Of a DNA stretch of 64,000 nt, positions 7,769 through 16,743 are shown one piece after another (the first letter of the stretch is position 1; every line of letters starts with the position of its first letter). This DNA is from an uncultured Pseudanabaenaceae cyanobacterium (GTDB taxonomy: Bacteria > Cyanobacteriota > Cyanobacteriia > Pseudanabaenales > Pseudanabaenaceae). Position numbers and translations under genes: made by a program. The stretch covers positions 186,001-250,000 of the forward strand of contig CALGKB010000001.1 in the NCBI GenBank assembly GCA_937927915.1, given 5' to 3'. The notes beneath the pieces are model-generated. The model saw only the letters and a program-made list of their open reading frames with translations. It had not been told where the DNA came from and did no database searches.

Positions 7769-9832
7769 ATGTCCCTCAAAATTGCCAAGGAATATCTGCA
7801 ACGGAAACGCTTTACGGAAGCGATCGCTTTTTTGCAGGCTTACTGCCAAGACCACCCTGACCCCCAAGCCCCTGACTTCTTGCAAGCCCAGATGTGGTTA
7901 GTTACGGCATGGCACCGATCGGGTCAGCTGGATAAGGCAAAAGCTCTCTGTATAGAATTGACCAATTGCCCTGACCTCCAAACCCAGGATTGGGCACGCA
8001 GATATTTACTGAATTTGCAAAGGGAATTGGGAGAGTTTGTACCCCAGGTAGAGAATGTGCCCCAAAGTGAAGCAGTAGTCACTAGCAAGGCTAATCGCTA
8101 TCGCCGGCGTAATGTAATTCTCTCCCGCCACAAGGGCGATCGGTGGATTTATTTGTTTGCCATGATTGGCACCTTAGTTGTCTTTGTCAGTCTAATTCTA
8201 GGATTTTATGTGTTTTGGTTGACGCGCTTTATCCTGGAAATTACCCCTAGTTGGTGGTGGGTTTTGGGGATTTTAACTGTTATTACCTCTGTGCTTTTTT
8301 ATTTCATGTCCCCCTGGCTCATTGATATTACGCAAAAACGCTATCAAAATGTACAATGGATTACCTGGGGGGAATTGGAATTTCGCAGCCCAGAAGCAGT
8401 GGAATTAGTGCAATTTTTCTGTGATGTGCGCAACTTGGGGATTCCCCGTTTGGGTTGGATCGATGCCCCCCAGCCTGTGGCTTTTTGCTATGGTGTTTTG
8501 CCCAATTCCGTACGTATAGTTGTTAGCAGTGGTCTATTTGAGGTTTTGACTGATGATGAAGTAGCTTGCACGATCGGTCATCTCCTCGGTAGGATTGCCA
8601 ATGGCAGTTGTTTTATCTTGACCTTTGTCAGTCTGCCCACACAACTTCTTTACCTTTTATTTGTGCAGTTAGAGCGGTGGAGTTTTGCTCTTAAACAGGG
8701 TAAGTCCAGTAAAGTTAAATGGAACTTAGCCCGCTTTGCCAAGTGGTGTAGTATTGCCGCCCATTTCCTCGCTGATATTAGTCACTATTTAAGCAGTGGT
8801 TTACTCAGGGCAACCACCTATTTGAACGATCGGTTTGCGGCAGAATTAACTGGTAATCCCAACGGCATGATGCGAGCATTGCCCAAAATGGCGCGGGGTT
8901 TAGTAGCAGGTATTCCCCATACTATGGGGGCGAGAATTTTAGAATCAACGCGGGGATTGGGGGTCTACGATTACAAAAATGTCATCGCTATCGGTATTGC
9001 CTGGGAAATTCTCTACTCCCGCCAATCGGATAAAAATATCTACGAAGTATTTTTGTGGGAATTGTTTAACCCCTGGGCAAATTGGTTGGAGTGGCAATCT
9101 ACCCATCCGCCTATTGGTAAGCGTTTGCAGAGATTAACAGCGGCTGCCCAACAGTTGGGTTTGGTAGCAGAATATCAATTCTCCGATCTCCTTAAGAAAA
9201 AAATTAGTAAAAGGCAACTGCGCTATCACTTTGGACGGGATTTCTTGATTCACCTTTCTCCCTGGTTAGCTCCCTTAACTGGTTTTATCGGGGCGGAAAT
9301 CCTCAATGTCGTCCTAGATTTGTATAATACTTGGCTAACTATGAGTTTCATTTCCTTGGGCTGGGGGTTAGGTTTGATGTTGGAAGGGGCGTTGCGGTTT
9401 CCTCCCTACCGACGGGTGCGAGATACGGACTTGGTCAGCCTCCTCCTTGACCCCTATGCTAGTGCTGTGCGGGGGGAACCTGTGCAATTCCCTGGGGAGT
9501 TGCTCAGCTACACTGCCTATGACCCCCTCCGTTACCTCCTAAAGTTGGAAGACCAAGGAGGGATTATGCTAGTCAATGCCCTGGCAGAACCGCTCGAGTG
9601 GTATCAAGACCGCGTTGCCATAGTGCAGAGGTTGGAAGAGTTGGCGGGGGAAGCTGTGATTGTGGTGGGGTGGTTTCGCCGTTTCCGTGCTCCCATGCTC
9701 GATCTGGCTACCTTGCGACCCCTGGTGGGAGAAAAACAAATTTTCCGCAGCTATCATCAAAGTTGGAATAACGTATTTAGTACGATCGTTGTGTTAGTTG
9801 GTCTGCTCTTTTTACTCCGCAGTGCCCTGTGA
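7769..9832 (+). CDS. TPR plus M48-like membrane protein with a destroyed zinc site
   Basis: A 687-residue protein. Residues 1-90 look like tetratricopeptide helices, two membrane segments follow at about 128-182, then an M48 peptidase-like domain, further membrane helices near 500-545, and a last one at the C-terminus. In active M48 proteases this region reads DDEVACxIGHELGHI with HExxH binding zinc. Here residues 262-276 read DDEVACTIGHLLGRI, so the catalytic Glu and the second His are replaced by Leu and Arg. The distal Glu ligand, expected a few residues before DRFAAELTGNPN, is also absent (TTYLNDRFAAE). The fold is otherwise well kept, which suggests selection for a non-proteolytic role. 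The stop overlaps the start of the histidine kinase gene. Confidence 0.75.
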   Translation: MSLKIAKEYLQRKRFTEAIAFLQAYCQDHPDPQAPDFLQAQMWLVTAWHRSGQLDKAKALCIELTNCPDLQTQDWARRYLLNLQRELGEFVPQVENVPQSEAVVTSKANRYRRRNVILSRHKGDRWIYLFAMIGTLVVFVSLILGFYVFWLTRFILEITPSWWWVLGILTVITSVLFYFMSPWLIDITQKRYQNVQWITWGELEFRSPEAVELVQFFCDVRNLGIPRLGWIDAPQPVAFCYGVLPNSVRIVVSSGLFEVLTDDEVACTIGHLLGRIANGSCFILTFVSLPTQLLYLLFVQLERWSFALKQGKSSKVKWNLARFAKWCSIAAHFLADISHYLSSGLLRATTYLNDRFAAELTGNPNGMMRALPKMARGLVAGIPHTMGARILESTRGLGVYDYKNVIAIGIAWEILYSRQSDKNIYEVFLWELFNPWANWLEWQSTHPPIGKRLQRLTAAAQQLGLVAEYQFSDLLKKKISKRQLRYHFGRDFLIHLSPWLAPLTGFIGAEILNVVLDLYNTWLTMSFISLGWGLGLMLEGALRFPPYRRVRDTDLVSLLLDPYASAVRGEPVQFPGELLSYTAYDPLRYLLKLEDQGGIMLVNALAEPLEWYQDRVAIVQRLEELAGEAVIVVGWFRRFRAPMLDLATLRPLVGEKQIFRSYHQSWNNVFSTIVVLVGLLFLLRSAL

Positions 9833-10947
9833 TGTTTACTGCTAGCCCGGATTTGATTGCCATTGCTCAAGCGCAGCTCTTGCTGGCGGTACAGACCCTA
9901 GGCTTGTTGTCAGCAGTGCTCTATCTGGCGCAAACTACGCCGGAGGGAAAGTCCCAATGGGTGGAATTAGTATCCTACCCCCAGGGTAAAGCCGTCCTCC
10001 CCCCCGATCGGGATGCCCAGTTGGCAAAAGAACGCATAATTATTCCCCTGGTCTATGAAGAGGGCATATTGGGGCTTTTAGTTTCGGAAAAGGAAAAGGG
10101 CTGGACAGCTACAGAACAGGAGCAAATGGAAACGATCGCCCGTACCCTTGCCCTTGCCTGCGCCTTAGACCAGCGGTGTCAGTGGCTATTACAGCAACAA
10201 AAACAGGAACAGGACTTACTGGCTAACCTACTGCACCAGTTGAAAAATCCTGTAACCGCAATTCGCACCTTTGCCCAACTGCTGGTCAAACGCCTGCTCC
10301 CCAATGACCCCAATCACTCCCTTGCCAAGGGTATTGTGCGGGAAACTGTCCACCTGCAGGAATTACTAGGGGAAGTCAAACAAACGCCCCTCCTAGCTCC
10401 CCAGGCTGTCTCCCACTTCTTGCCCCCCGCTGCCATCAACCTGTTGGAGTTTCTGCAACCCCTAGTTCATGCCTTTGCCAATCGTGCCTACTCCAAGGGT
10501 CTGGACTTTATCACTCACCTGCCCGCCACCGAAGTATCTGTGAAAGCACACCCCACCGCCCTGCGGGAAGCCCTTAGCAACATCCTGGACAATGCCATTA
10601 AATATACCCCCCCTGGCGGCACCGTTACCCTGGCGGTCACCCCCACTGACCATCACTGTCAAATCAAGGTACAAGACACGGGGATCGGTATCCCTGCCCA
10701 GGACTTACCCCATATTTTCCAACGCCATTTCCGCAGCCACAATGTAGACGGTCAGATTGAAGGCAGTGGTCTGGGACTAGCGATCGCAAAACAGCTCCTA
10801 GAACAAATGGGGGGCACAATCGAGATCAGCAGTACAGAGGGGGAAGGCACCACTGTTACTATCCAGTTACTGGCACAGGCAGCTCCAACAGGCGATAAAA
10901 CCGATGGAAGTCAAAATGCTCCTGCAACAAATCCACAATACACTTGA
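9832..10947 (+). CDS. GAF-domain sensor histidine kinase (Hik2/CSK-like)
   Basis: A 371-residue soluble kinase with an N-terminal GAF-like sensor (about residues 5-110), a HisKA dimerisation domain with phospho-acceptor His near 135 in LLHQLKNPVTAIRTFAQLL, and an HATPase_c domain (NILDNAIKYT, DTGIGIP, GSGLGLAI). The H-box and the following LVKRLLPNDPN stretch resemble the Hik2 / chloroplast sensor kinase family, which senses plastoquinone redox state. A cysteine reported in that GAF domain is not apparent here; the aligned stretch reads LIAIAQAQ. ATG 9832 shares one base with the previous stop TGA (a GTG at 9829 is also possible), so it is translationally coupled to the M48-like gene. Its 3' end overlaps the converging pseudogene by 89 bases. 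Confidence 0.8.
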   Translation: MFTASPDLIAIAQAQLLLAVQTLGLLSAVLYLAQTTPEGKSQWVELVSYPQGKAVLPPDRDAQLAKERIIIPLVYEEGILGLLVSEKEKGWTATEQEQMETIARTLALACALDQRCQWLLQQQKQEQDLLANLLHQLKNPVTAIRTFAQLLVKRLLPNDPNHSLAKGIVRETVHLQELLGEVKQTPLLAPQAVSHFLPPAAINLLEFLQPLVHAFANRAYSKGLDFITHLPATEVSVKAHPTALREALSNILDNAIKYTPPGGTVTLAVTPTDHHCQIKVQDTGIGIPAQDLPHIFQRHFRSHNVDGQIEGSGLGLAIAKQLLEQMGGTIEISSTEGEGTTVTIQLLAQAAPTGDKTDGSQNAPATNPQYT

Positions 10948-11888
10948 CCTTCAAGCCCTCCTGCAGGCGCACCTGCCCCAAGCATGCACGAATGATCTCT
11001 ACGGTGGTGAGAGTGTCCTTGTCGACCGCTAGGATGGGCACTTCAAATTCCGCCGCCCGCTGCCGTACTTCTGGTGTGACCTGGGGAGCACCCGTCAAAA
11101 TCAAGCAGACTGTAGATGTCTCTAGGGCAGCTAACTGTAAATCTACCCTGCTGCTCCCTGTGACTACCGCCTTTTGGGGCGCACTGCGGAAAAACACCTG
11201 GGCGGAGTTGACATCCATTGCCCCGATTTTCAAATCTTCAATGAGAATTTCTGTCAGGGGAATTGTCTCCGGAGCATAGAGCACCTTAGCCTCCAACTCC
11301 TCCACCAGGGAAGCTACACTGATACTGCGCAAAAACCGATCGGGCAAACTCCAGAGACTGGGGCGGAATATCGTTGATCACTACCCCCATGAGATAGCCC
11401 CCCATGCGCTCCTTTGCCACCAACAGGTGATCTGCCACCAACAAGTCACTATGCCGCACCACCAGCAAAATAGGGGATGTCAAAGCCTCTGCCATCTGCC
11501 GCAAAGACAGACCAAAAATAGCCCCCTCCGCTGTATTCGCCGGTGCCTCTACCAACACTAAATCCCCTTCCGTGTAGGAGTGATATTGCCGCAACTGCCC
11601 ACTGTAGTCCTGGGGTGACCGCAGCTGTTGTTCTAGGGATTTACGGTCTAGGTATAACAAGGTGGGGCGAATCAGACTAGGAGACAAGTGCAACGCCTGG
11701 GTGATAAACTTAACGTCCACCTCCAGGGGGTAAGCATCCTGGGGTAACTCCTTGGAAGTAAATGTACCCAAAGGCTTGCCATAAGCCACTGCCAAACCCC
11801 GCCGCTGTAGGTGCAGCCCTAAACCTAAAATTACCGCCGATTTACCGCTGCCACCCCGTGTGGAACCAACTAACAAATGCTTTGGCAC
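10859..11888 (-). pseudogene. BioD-like/phosphotransacetylase-like (DRTGG) gene split by a frameshifting deletion
   Basis: Two minus-strand frames together form one COG0857-type protein. The upstream frame (11286-11888) starts MPKHLLVGSTRGGSGKSAV with a P-loop and runs through a dethiobiotin-synthetase-like domain up to VVINDIPPQSLEFAR. The downstream frame (to 10859) continues LPDRFLRSISVASLVEEL and the DRTGG domain (KIGAMDVNSAQVFF, VDKDTLTTVEIIRACLGQ). Relatives carry roughly 20-25 more residues between these blocks, so a small segment is missing and the frame shifts at TTGCCCGATCGG (11336-11347). The function of intact homologues is not settled. A sequencing or assembly error is possible, but the missing residues argue for a real deletion. 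The downstream half could only be made by reinitiation at TTG. Confidence 0.7.
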
Positions 11889-12183
11889 AGACCTGTTCCC
11901 CTCCCCATTTGCTTTGCTATTTTGCCATACCCCCCCTGGGGTTCCCTTCCATCAAGGTATATAAGCACTTATACTTATTACCACAAAACCTTAAGAAATT
12001 ATTAAATTACTGTACAACAGAATCATTACAAATTGCTAAAAAATTTAAGGCGCGCCTCCTCCTGGGGGTGGTGTCCAGGATAACGTTAAGATGTGTTAAG
12101 CTAGGAGCAATTGTAGTTAGGCTAGAATTCTTAACATAAGGTTCTAGCTCTACACTTGTTAACAAATCACTGGGTTTAACGCG
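11889..12183 (+). promoter_or_regulatory. psbD upstream region with HLR1-like direct repeat
   Basis: A 295-base AT-rich region without a gene, between the divergent disrupted gene and psbD. At 12085-12102 two copies of GTTAAG stand ten bases apart (GTTAAGAT, two bases, GTTAAGCT). Layout and spacing recall the HLR1 element bound by RpaB at high-light-responsive photosystem promoters, but the match to its TTACA core is imperfect. More GTTAA words follow up to 12163. No ribosome binding site is obvious; the psbD ATG is preceded by GGGTTTAACGCG. Confidence 0.35.
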
Positions 12184-13245
12184 ATGACTATAGCAATTGG
12201 TAGATCACAACAGGTAGAGCGGGGATGGTTTGATGTCCTCGACGACTGGCTCAAGCGCGATCGGTTTGTATTTATCGGCTGGAGTGGTCTGTTACTCTTC
12301 CCCTGTGCCTTTTTGGCTATTGGTGGCTTCTTTACTGGTATCACCTTCGTTACCTCTTGGTACACCCACGGGTTAGCTTCTAGCTTCCTGGAAGGGTGCA
12401 ACTTCCTGACTGCTGCTGTTTCCACTCCCTCCTTGAGCATGGGTCACTCCTTGCTTTTGCTGTGGGGTCCGGAAGCGCAGGGGGACTTTACCCGCTGGTG
12501 CCAGATTGGCGGTCTGTGGACGTTTACTGCTTTGCACGGTGCTTTTGGGCTGATTGGGTTCATGCTCCGTCAGTTTGAAATTGCCCGTCTGATAGGTATC
12601 CGTCCCTACAACGCCATTGCCTTCTCTGCTCCCATTGCGGTATATGTGTCCGTCTTCTTGCTCTATCCCCTAGGTCAGGCAGGTTGGTTTTTTGCACCTA
12701 GCTTTGGCGTAGCTGGCATCTTCCGCTTCATTCTCTTCTTCCAAGGCTTCCACAACTGGACTCTCAATCCCTTCCACATGATGGGGGTAGCTGGTGTGTT
12801 GGGTGGTGCGCTGCTGTGTGCTATTCACGGGGCAACCGTAGAGAACACTCTCTACAAGGACGGTGAGTATGCTAACACCTTTGTTGCCTTCAACCCCACG
12901 CAGTCAGAAGAAACCTACTCCATGGTCACCGCTAACCGCTACTGGAGCCAAATCTTCGGGATTGCCTTCTCCAACAAGCGCTGGTTGCACTTCTTCATGC
13001 TGTTCGTGCCTGTAACTGGTCTGTGGATGGCAAGTATTGGCGTGGTTGGTCTAGCGTTGAACTTGCGTGCCTATGACTTCGTTTCCCAGGAGTTGCGGGC
13101 AGCAGAGGACCCCGAATTTGAAACCTTCTACACCAAGAACCTCCTCTTGAACGAAGGTATCCGGGCCTGGATGGCTCCCCAAGACCAACCTGCTGAGCGC
13201 TTCGTCTTCCCTGAGGAAGTACTGCCTCGCGGTAACGCCCTCTAA
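12184..13245 (+). CDS. psbD: Photosystem II D2 protein
   Basis: A 353-residue D2 reaction-centre protein of the thylakoid membrane that binds P680 chlorophyll, pheophytin, plastoquinone QA and the non-haem iron with D1. The N-terminus [20 protein letters not shown], the block [19 protein letters not shown] with the chlorophyll and iron ligands, and the C-terminus [15 protein letters not shown] are all present. The central lumenal segment reads [19 protein letters not shown] and later [19 protein letters not shown], unlike the SSPADAFGHSLLFLWG and WFQIGGLWPFVALHG forms of common model strains. D2 is otherwise complete, with no sign of decay. It leads the psbD-psbC unit, but its 3' end does not overlap psbC. 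Confidence 0.98.
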   Translation: MTIAIGRSQQVERGWFDVLDDWLKRDRFVFIGWSGLLLFPCAFLAIGGFFTGITFVTSWYTHGLASSFLEGCNFLTAAVSTPSLSMGHSLLLLWGPEAQGDFTRWCQIGGLWTFTALHGAFGLIGFMLRQFEIARLIGIRPYNAIAFSAPIAVYVSVFLLYPLGQAGWFFAPSFGVAGIFRFILFFQGFHNWTLNPFHMMGVAGVLGGALLCAIHGATVENTLYKDGEYANTFVAFNPTQSEETYSMVTANRYWSQIFGIAFSNKRWLHFFMLFVPVTGLWMASIGVVGLALNLRAYDFVSQELRAAEDPEFETFYTKNLLLNEGIRAWMAPQDQPAERFVFPEEVLPRGNAL

Positions 13246-13264
13246 TTTTTCCCATCCCTTCGAT

Positions 13265-13290
13265 CGGCTATCTACGGTGGTAGGTAGCTG
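13265..13290 (+). other. Stable hairpin in the psbD-psbC gap
   Basis: The transcribed strand can form a stem of about eleven pairs: CGGCTATCTAC, loop GGTG, GTAGGTAGCTG, with a few G-U pairs. No T tract follows, so it is not a classic intrinsic terminator. It lies 20 bases after the psbD stop and 45 bases before the psbC start. An RNA-processing or stability element between the two cistrons is the likeliest reading. A CATAAT word at 13298-13303 could also be a weak internal -10 box for psbC. Confidence 0.45.
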
Positions 13291-13334
13291 GTCTCTGCAT
13301 AATAGATGATTAGTTTTGATGGAGTTTTACAGTC

Positions 13335-14738
13335 GTGACTACGACCATTAACTTTAATACTTTGGGTGTAGGCGGACGCAGTTTGGAAACCAGTGGTTTT
13401 GCCTGGTGGTCTGGCAATGCGCGCCTGATTAACCTCTCTGGCAAGTTGTTGGGTGCCCACGTTGCCCACGCTGGTTTGATTGTGTTCTGGGCAGGGGCGA
13501 TGACCCTGTTTGAACTTGCCCACTTTACCCCCGACAAGCCCATGTACGAGCAGGGTCTGATTCTATTGCCCCACTTGGCAACCCAGGGTTGGGGTGTAGG
13601 ACCTGGCGGGGAAGTAATTGATACCTATCCCTACTTTGTGATTGGGGTATTACACCTGATCTCCTCCGCTGTGCTCGGTCTGGGGGGCATTTACCACGCT
13701 ATTCGCGGTCCCGAGGTGCTGGAAAATTATTCCCAGTTCTTCGGCTACGACTGGAAGGACAAGAACAAGATGACTACGATCATCGGTATCCACCTGATCC
13801 TGTTGGGTCTGGGGGCTTTCCTGCTGGTGATCAAGGCGATGTTTTTAGGCGGTCTCTATGACACCTGGGCACCTGGTGGCGGTGATGTGCGGGTAGTCAC
13901 CAATCCCACCCTTGACCCCACGATCATCTTTGGCTATCTGTTTAAGGCTCCCTTCGGCGGTGAGGGGAACATTATCAGTGTGGATAACCTGGAAGATGTT
14001 GTGGGTGGTCACATCTGGATTGGTTTCATCTGCATTGCTGGGGGTATCTGGCATATTGTCACCAAGCCCTTTGGCTGGGCACGCCGTGCCTTTATCTGGT
14101 CGGGGGAGGCTTATCTCTCCTACAGTTTGGGGGCGCTGTCTTTGATGGCGTTCATTGCTACCTGCTACGTTTGGTTCAATAACACTGTCTATCCCAGTGA
14201 GTTCTACGGTCCCACTAGCTCTGAGGCTTCCCAAGCCCAAGCCTTTACCTTCCTGGTGCGGGACCAAAAGCTGGGGGCAAATATTGCTACCTCCCAGGGT
14301 CCCACTGGTCTCGGTAAGTACCTGATGCGCTCTCCCACAGGGGAAATTATCTTCGGTGGTGAAACCATGCGCTTCTGGGATTTCCGCGGTCCCTGGCTAG
14401 AGCCTTTGCGTGGTCCCAATGGGCTGGATATTGATAAGCTCAAGAACGACGTGCAACCCTGGCAAATTCGCCGTGCGGCTGAGTACATGACCCATGCTCC
14501 CCTTGGTTCTTTGAACTCGGTGGGTGGGGTGATTACGGAAATTAATGCCGTAAACTATGTCTCTCCCCGTTCTTGGCTAGCTACTTCCCACTTCTGCTTG
14601 TTCTTCTTCTTCCTGGTGGGGCACTTGTGGCACGCCGGTAGAGCACGGGCAGCTGCCGCTGGCTTTGAAAAGGGTATCGATCGTAAGAAAGAGCCTGTAC
14701 TGGAGATGGCTCCTATCGACCCCACAGACAAGGCGTAG
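13335..14738 (+). CDS. psbC: Photosystem II CP43 chlorophyll-binding protein
   Basis: A 467-residue core antenna protein of photosystem II with six membrane helices. Recognisable blocks are [40 protein letters not shown] and, in the large lumenal loop, [20 protein letters not shown]. That loop carries the Glu and Arg (E354/R357 in the usual numbering) that contact the Mn4CaO5 cluster. The start is GTG, as is usual for psbC, with GATGGAG ten bases upstream. In most cyanobacteria and plastids this GTG lies inside psbD; here 89 bases separate the genes. An intrinsic terminator follows at 14764. Confidence 0.98.
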   Translation: MTTTINFNTLGVGGRSLETSGFAWWSGNARLINLSGKLLGAHVAHAGLIVFWAGAMTLFELAHFTPDKPMYEQGLILLPHLATQGWGVGPGGEVIDTYPYFVIGVLHLISSAVLGLGGIYHAIRGPEVLENYSQFFGYDWKDKNKMTTIIGIHLILLGLGAFLLVIKAMFLGGLYDTWAPGGGDVRVVTNPTLDPTIIFGYLFKAPFGGEGNIISVDNLEDVVGGHIWIGFICIAGGIWHIVTKPFGWARRAFIWSGEAYLSYSLGALSLMAFIATCYVWFNNTVYPSEFYGPTSSEASQAQAFTFLVRDQKLGANIATSQGPTGLGKYLMRSPTGEIIFGGETMRFWDFRGPWLEPLRGPNGLDIDKLKNDVQPWQIRRAAEYMTHAPLGSLNSVGGVITEINAVNYVSPRSWLATSHFCLFFFFLVGHLWHAGRARAAAAGFEKGIDRKKEPVLEMAPIDPTDKA

Positions 14739-14763
14739 TCTTTAGTTACTGCTAAGTAAATAT

Positions 14764-14793
14764 ACCGATCGGTGTGCTGCCGGTCGGTTTTTT
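14764..14793 (+). terminator. Intrinsic terminator of psbD-psbC
   Basis: ACCGATCGG and CCGGTCGGT form a nine-pair stem (one G-U) around a seven-base loop and are followed at once by six Ts. The stem contains a CGATCG hexamer. It lies 26 bases after the psbC stop and ends next to the 3' end of the converging response-regulator gene. Confidence 0.8.
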
Positions 14794-14794
14794 G

Positions 14795-15442
14795 TCAGTC
14801 AATTAGTCCCTCTTCCCTGGCTCGTTTGCCCGTTTGCACGCGGATGTTTTTGCCGGGTTCGGGGTAGACGCCGAGGGCATCCTGCATCTTGCTCCAGTAG
14901 TTGCGTACAGTGCGTTCGGAGACGTTCATCACTTCCGCGATCGCTTTATCCGTGAGGGACTCATTGAAGGCTAAATGGAGGACTTCTAACCATTCGGGGC
15001 GCACTTCTACGCCGGTGCGAATTTCCCTAGGGGTGTAGTTTAAGCCCTGTACTGCCCATTCCACCCTGGTAATCATCTCCTGGATGGTCATGGCTTTGTT
15101 GGCAACCGTGAAGCCCCCCTCATGGGCATCAATGGCTGGGCGCAGGCGCACGAGGGGCATGGGGTCAATACTGTGGACAACGATATTGAGCTGTTTGTAC
15201 TTGGCCATGATGTTACGCAGGAGTTTAATGCCTGCCTCACTCTGGGGTGGTGACCCCGCCTCCTCGGGCATAGACAAATCCATAATCAAGAGGTCAGGTT
15301 TATAGCGATCCACCTTCTCCCAACCAGCGCGGGCATTGTGGGCGGTTAAAAACTCCGCTTCGGGGTAGTGGGGCTTGAGGGCATTGATTGTCCCCTGCAG
15401 GGCTGTCTCCTGGTCATCGATGATTACAATTCGCTTTACCAT
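14795..15442 (-). CDS. NarL/FixJ-type response regulator
   Basis: A 215-residue two-component regulator. The receiver domain (about residues 1-140) has acidic pocket D9-D10 and phospho-acceptor D55 in LLIMDLSMPEE. A LuxR-type helix-turn-helix follows (about 150-200: ESLTDKAIAEVMNVSERTVR). A short insertion AGSPPQSEAG after the phosphorylation site is unusual. It ends in a basic tail rather than a second domain. It converges on psbC and is divergent from apcA across a 229-base AT-rich region, so control of the phycobilisome core operon is an attractive guess, though only position supports it. No cognate kinase is adjacent; the nearest is the GAF kinase at 9.8 kb. Confidence 0.85.
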   Translation of the reverse strand: MVKRIVIIDDQETALQGTINALKPHYPEAEFLTAHNARAGWEKVDRYKPDLLIMDLSMPEEAGSPPQSEAGIKLLRNIMAKYKQLNIVVHSIDPMPLVRLRPAIDAHEGGFTVANKAMTIQEMITRVEWAVQGLNYTPREIRTGVEVRPEWLEVLHLAFNESLTDKAIAEVMNVSERTVRNYWSKMQDALGVYPEPGKNIRVQTGKRAREEGLID

Positions 15443-15617
15443 GCACTCTCCCTTCTTGCAAAATTGTTAAGAAGTGTGTGGGAATGACTGAGAGGTACCT
15501 CAGTGTATAAAAATATGTTATGTCCCTTGATACTCCTTTTTGCTGAAGGATTAGGGTAATTCCTAAAACTGGGGCAAAAATTTCGTCCGAAAGGACTAGG
15601 AGTGTCAGAAATCTCAT

Positions 15618-15623
15618 TATAAT
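15618..15623 (+). promoter_or_regulatory. Putative -10 box of the apcABC operon
   Basis: A perfect TATAAT (in CTCATTATAATCAG) lies 49 bases before the apcA start and 20 bases downstream of a CGAAAGGACTAGG segment with no good -35 hexamer. An activator-dependent promoter would fit such a layout. The strong ribosome site GTGGAGGA at 15655-15662 lies downstream. Confidence 0.45.
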
Positions 15624-15671
15624 CAGAAGTGGGCATAAAGCCTTTTAGATTCTTGTGGAGGAAAAACTTAA

Positions 15672-16157
15672 ATGAGTGTAATCACGAAGTCGATCGTGAA
15701 CGCGGACGCTGAAGCGCGCTACCTGAGTCCTGGCGAGCTGGACCGCATTCGTAGCTTTGTTAGCTCTGGGGAGCGTCGTCTGCGTATTGCCCAAACTTTG
15801 ACGGAGTCCCGCGAGCGCATTATCAAGCAAGCTGGTGACCAGTTGTTCCAAAAGCGCCCTGATATTGTCTCCCCCGGTGGTAACGCCTATGGGGAGGAGA
15901 TGACTGCCACCTGTCTGCGGGATATGGATTACTATCTCCGCCTGATCACCTACGGCATTGTATCGGGGGATGTTACTCCCATCGAAGAAATTGGCTTAGT
16001 GGGTGTAAAGGAAATGTATAACTCCTTGGGGACGCCCATTCCCGCGGTGGCAGAGGCAATTCGCTGTATGAAGAACGTGGCTTCTTCTCTGCTTTCCCCT
16101 GAAGACGCAGCGGAAGCCGGTTTCTACTTTGACTATGTTGTCAGCGCTATGCAGTAA
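15672..16157 (+). CDS. apcA: Allophycocyanin alpha subunit
   Basis: A 161-residue phycobiliprotein that binds one phycocyanobilin at Cys81 ([14 protein letters not shown]) and assembles with ApcB into the allophycocyanin trimers of the phycobilisome core on the thylakoid surface. The N-terminus [20 protein letters not shown] and the C-terminus [11 protein letters not shown] are those of typical ApcA. GTGGAGGAAAAACTTAA supplies the ribosome binding site. It is the first gene of apcA-apcB-apcC, with apcB 50 bases downstream. The core-membrane linker gene apcE is not in this window, which is common. Confidence 0.98.
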   Translation: MSVITKSIVNADAEARYLSPGELDRIRSFVSSGERRLRIAQTLTESRERIIKQAGDQLFQKRPDIVSPGGNAYGEEMTATCLRDMDYYLRLITYGIVSGDVTPIEEIGLVGVKEMYNSLGTPIPAVAEAIRCMKNVASSLLSPEDAAEAGFYFDYVVSAMQ

Positions 16158-16207
16158 ATCTGCATCTTTTGTTTTTCACTGCAAACCCCTATAAGAGAAT
16201 ATCGACA

Positions 16208-16693
16208 ATGCAAGACGCTATTACTGCTGTTATCAATTCCTCTGACGTACAAGGTAAATACCTAGATGTCGCTGCTTTAGAAAAGCTGAAAGCCTTCTTT
16301 GCTACTGGGGAATTACGGGTTCGGGCTGCTAACACGATCGCTGCTAATGCGGCTAGCATCGTCAAGGAAGCAGTAGCCAAGTCTTTGCTCTACTCCGATG
16401 TTACCCGTCCTGGCGGCAATATGTACACCACCCGGCGCTATGCTGCCTGCATCCGTGACCTGGACTACTACCTGCGCTATGCTACCTACGCTATGTTGGC
16501 AGGGGACCCCTCTATCCTGGATGAGCGGGTACTCAACGGTCTCAAGGAAACCTACAACTCCTTGGGGGTACCGATCGTGTCCACCATCCAAGCTATCCAA
16601 GCCATGAAGGAAGTGACCGCTGCTCTGGTGGGTCCGGAAGCTGGCAAGGAAATGGGTGTGTACTTTGACTACATCTGCTCTGGTTTGAGCTAA
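16208..16693 (+). CDS. apcB: Allophycocyanin beta subunit
   Basis: A 161-residue beta subunit of allophycocyanin. [20 protein letters not shown] is the family N-terminus, Cys81 ([19 protein letters not shown]) carries phycocyanobilin, and the Asn in [11 protein letters not shown] is the position normally gamma-N-methylated in beta subunits. I start at ATG 16208; in-frame codons upstream (from 16169) encode a sequence without family similarity. Pairs with ApcA in the phycobilisome core. apcC follows 50 bases downstream. Confidence 0.98.
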   Translation: MQDAITAVINSSDVQGKYLDVAALEKLKAFFATGELRVRAANTIAANAASIVKEAVAKSLLYSDVTRPGGNMYTTRRYAACIRDLDYYLRYATYAMLAGDPSILDERVLNGLKETYNSLGVPIVSTIQAIQAMKEVTAALVGPEAGKEMGVYFDYICSGLS

Positions 16694-16743
16694 ATATTTA
16701 TGGGGGGCTATCCCCCCTCTTACTACTAACGGGAGAACCGACT

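Noticed and set aside
12085-12163. Repeated GTTAA words as a CRISPR or tandem repeat
   Set aside because: The repeats are six to eight bases, irregular, and lie in a promoter region; no spacers or cas genes anywhere in the window.
13845-14267. Minus-strand frame within psbC
   Set aside because: Pure shadow of the CP43 coding frame.
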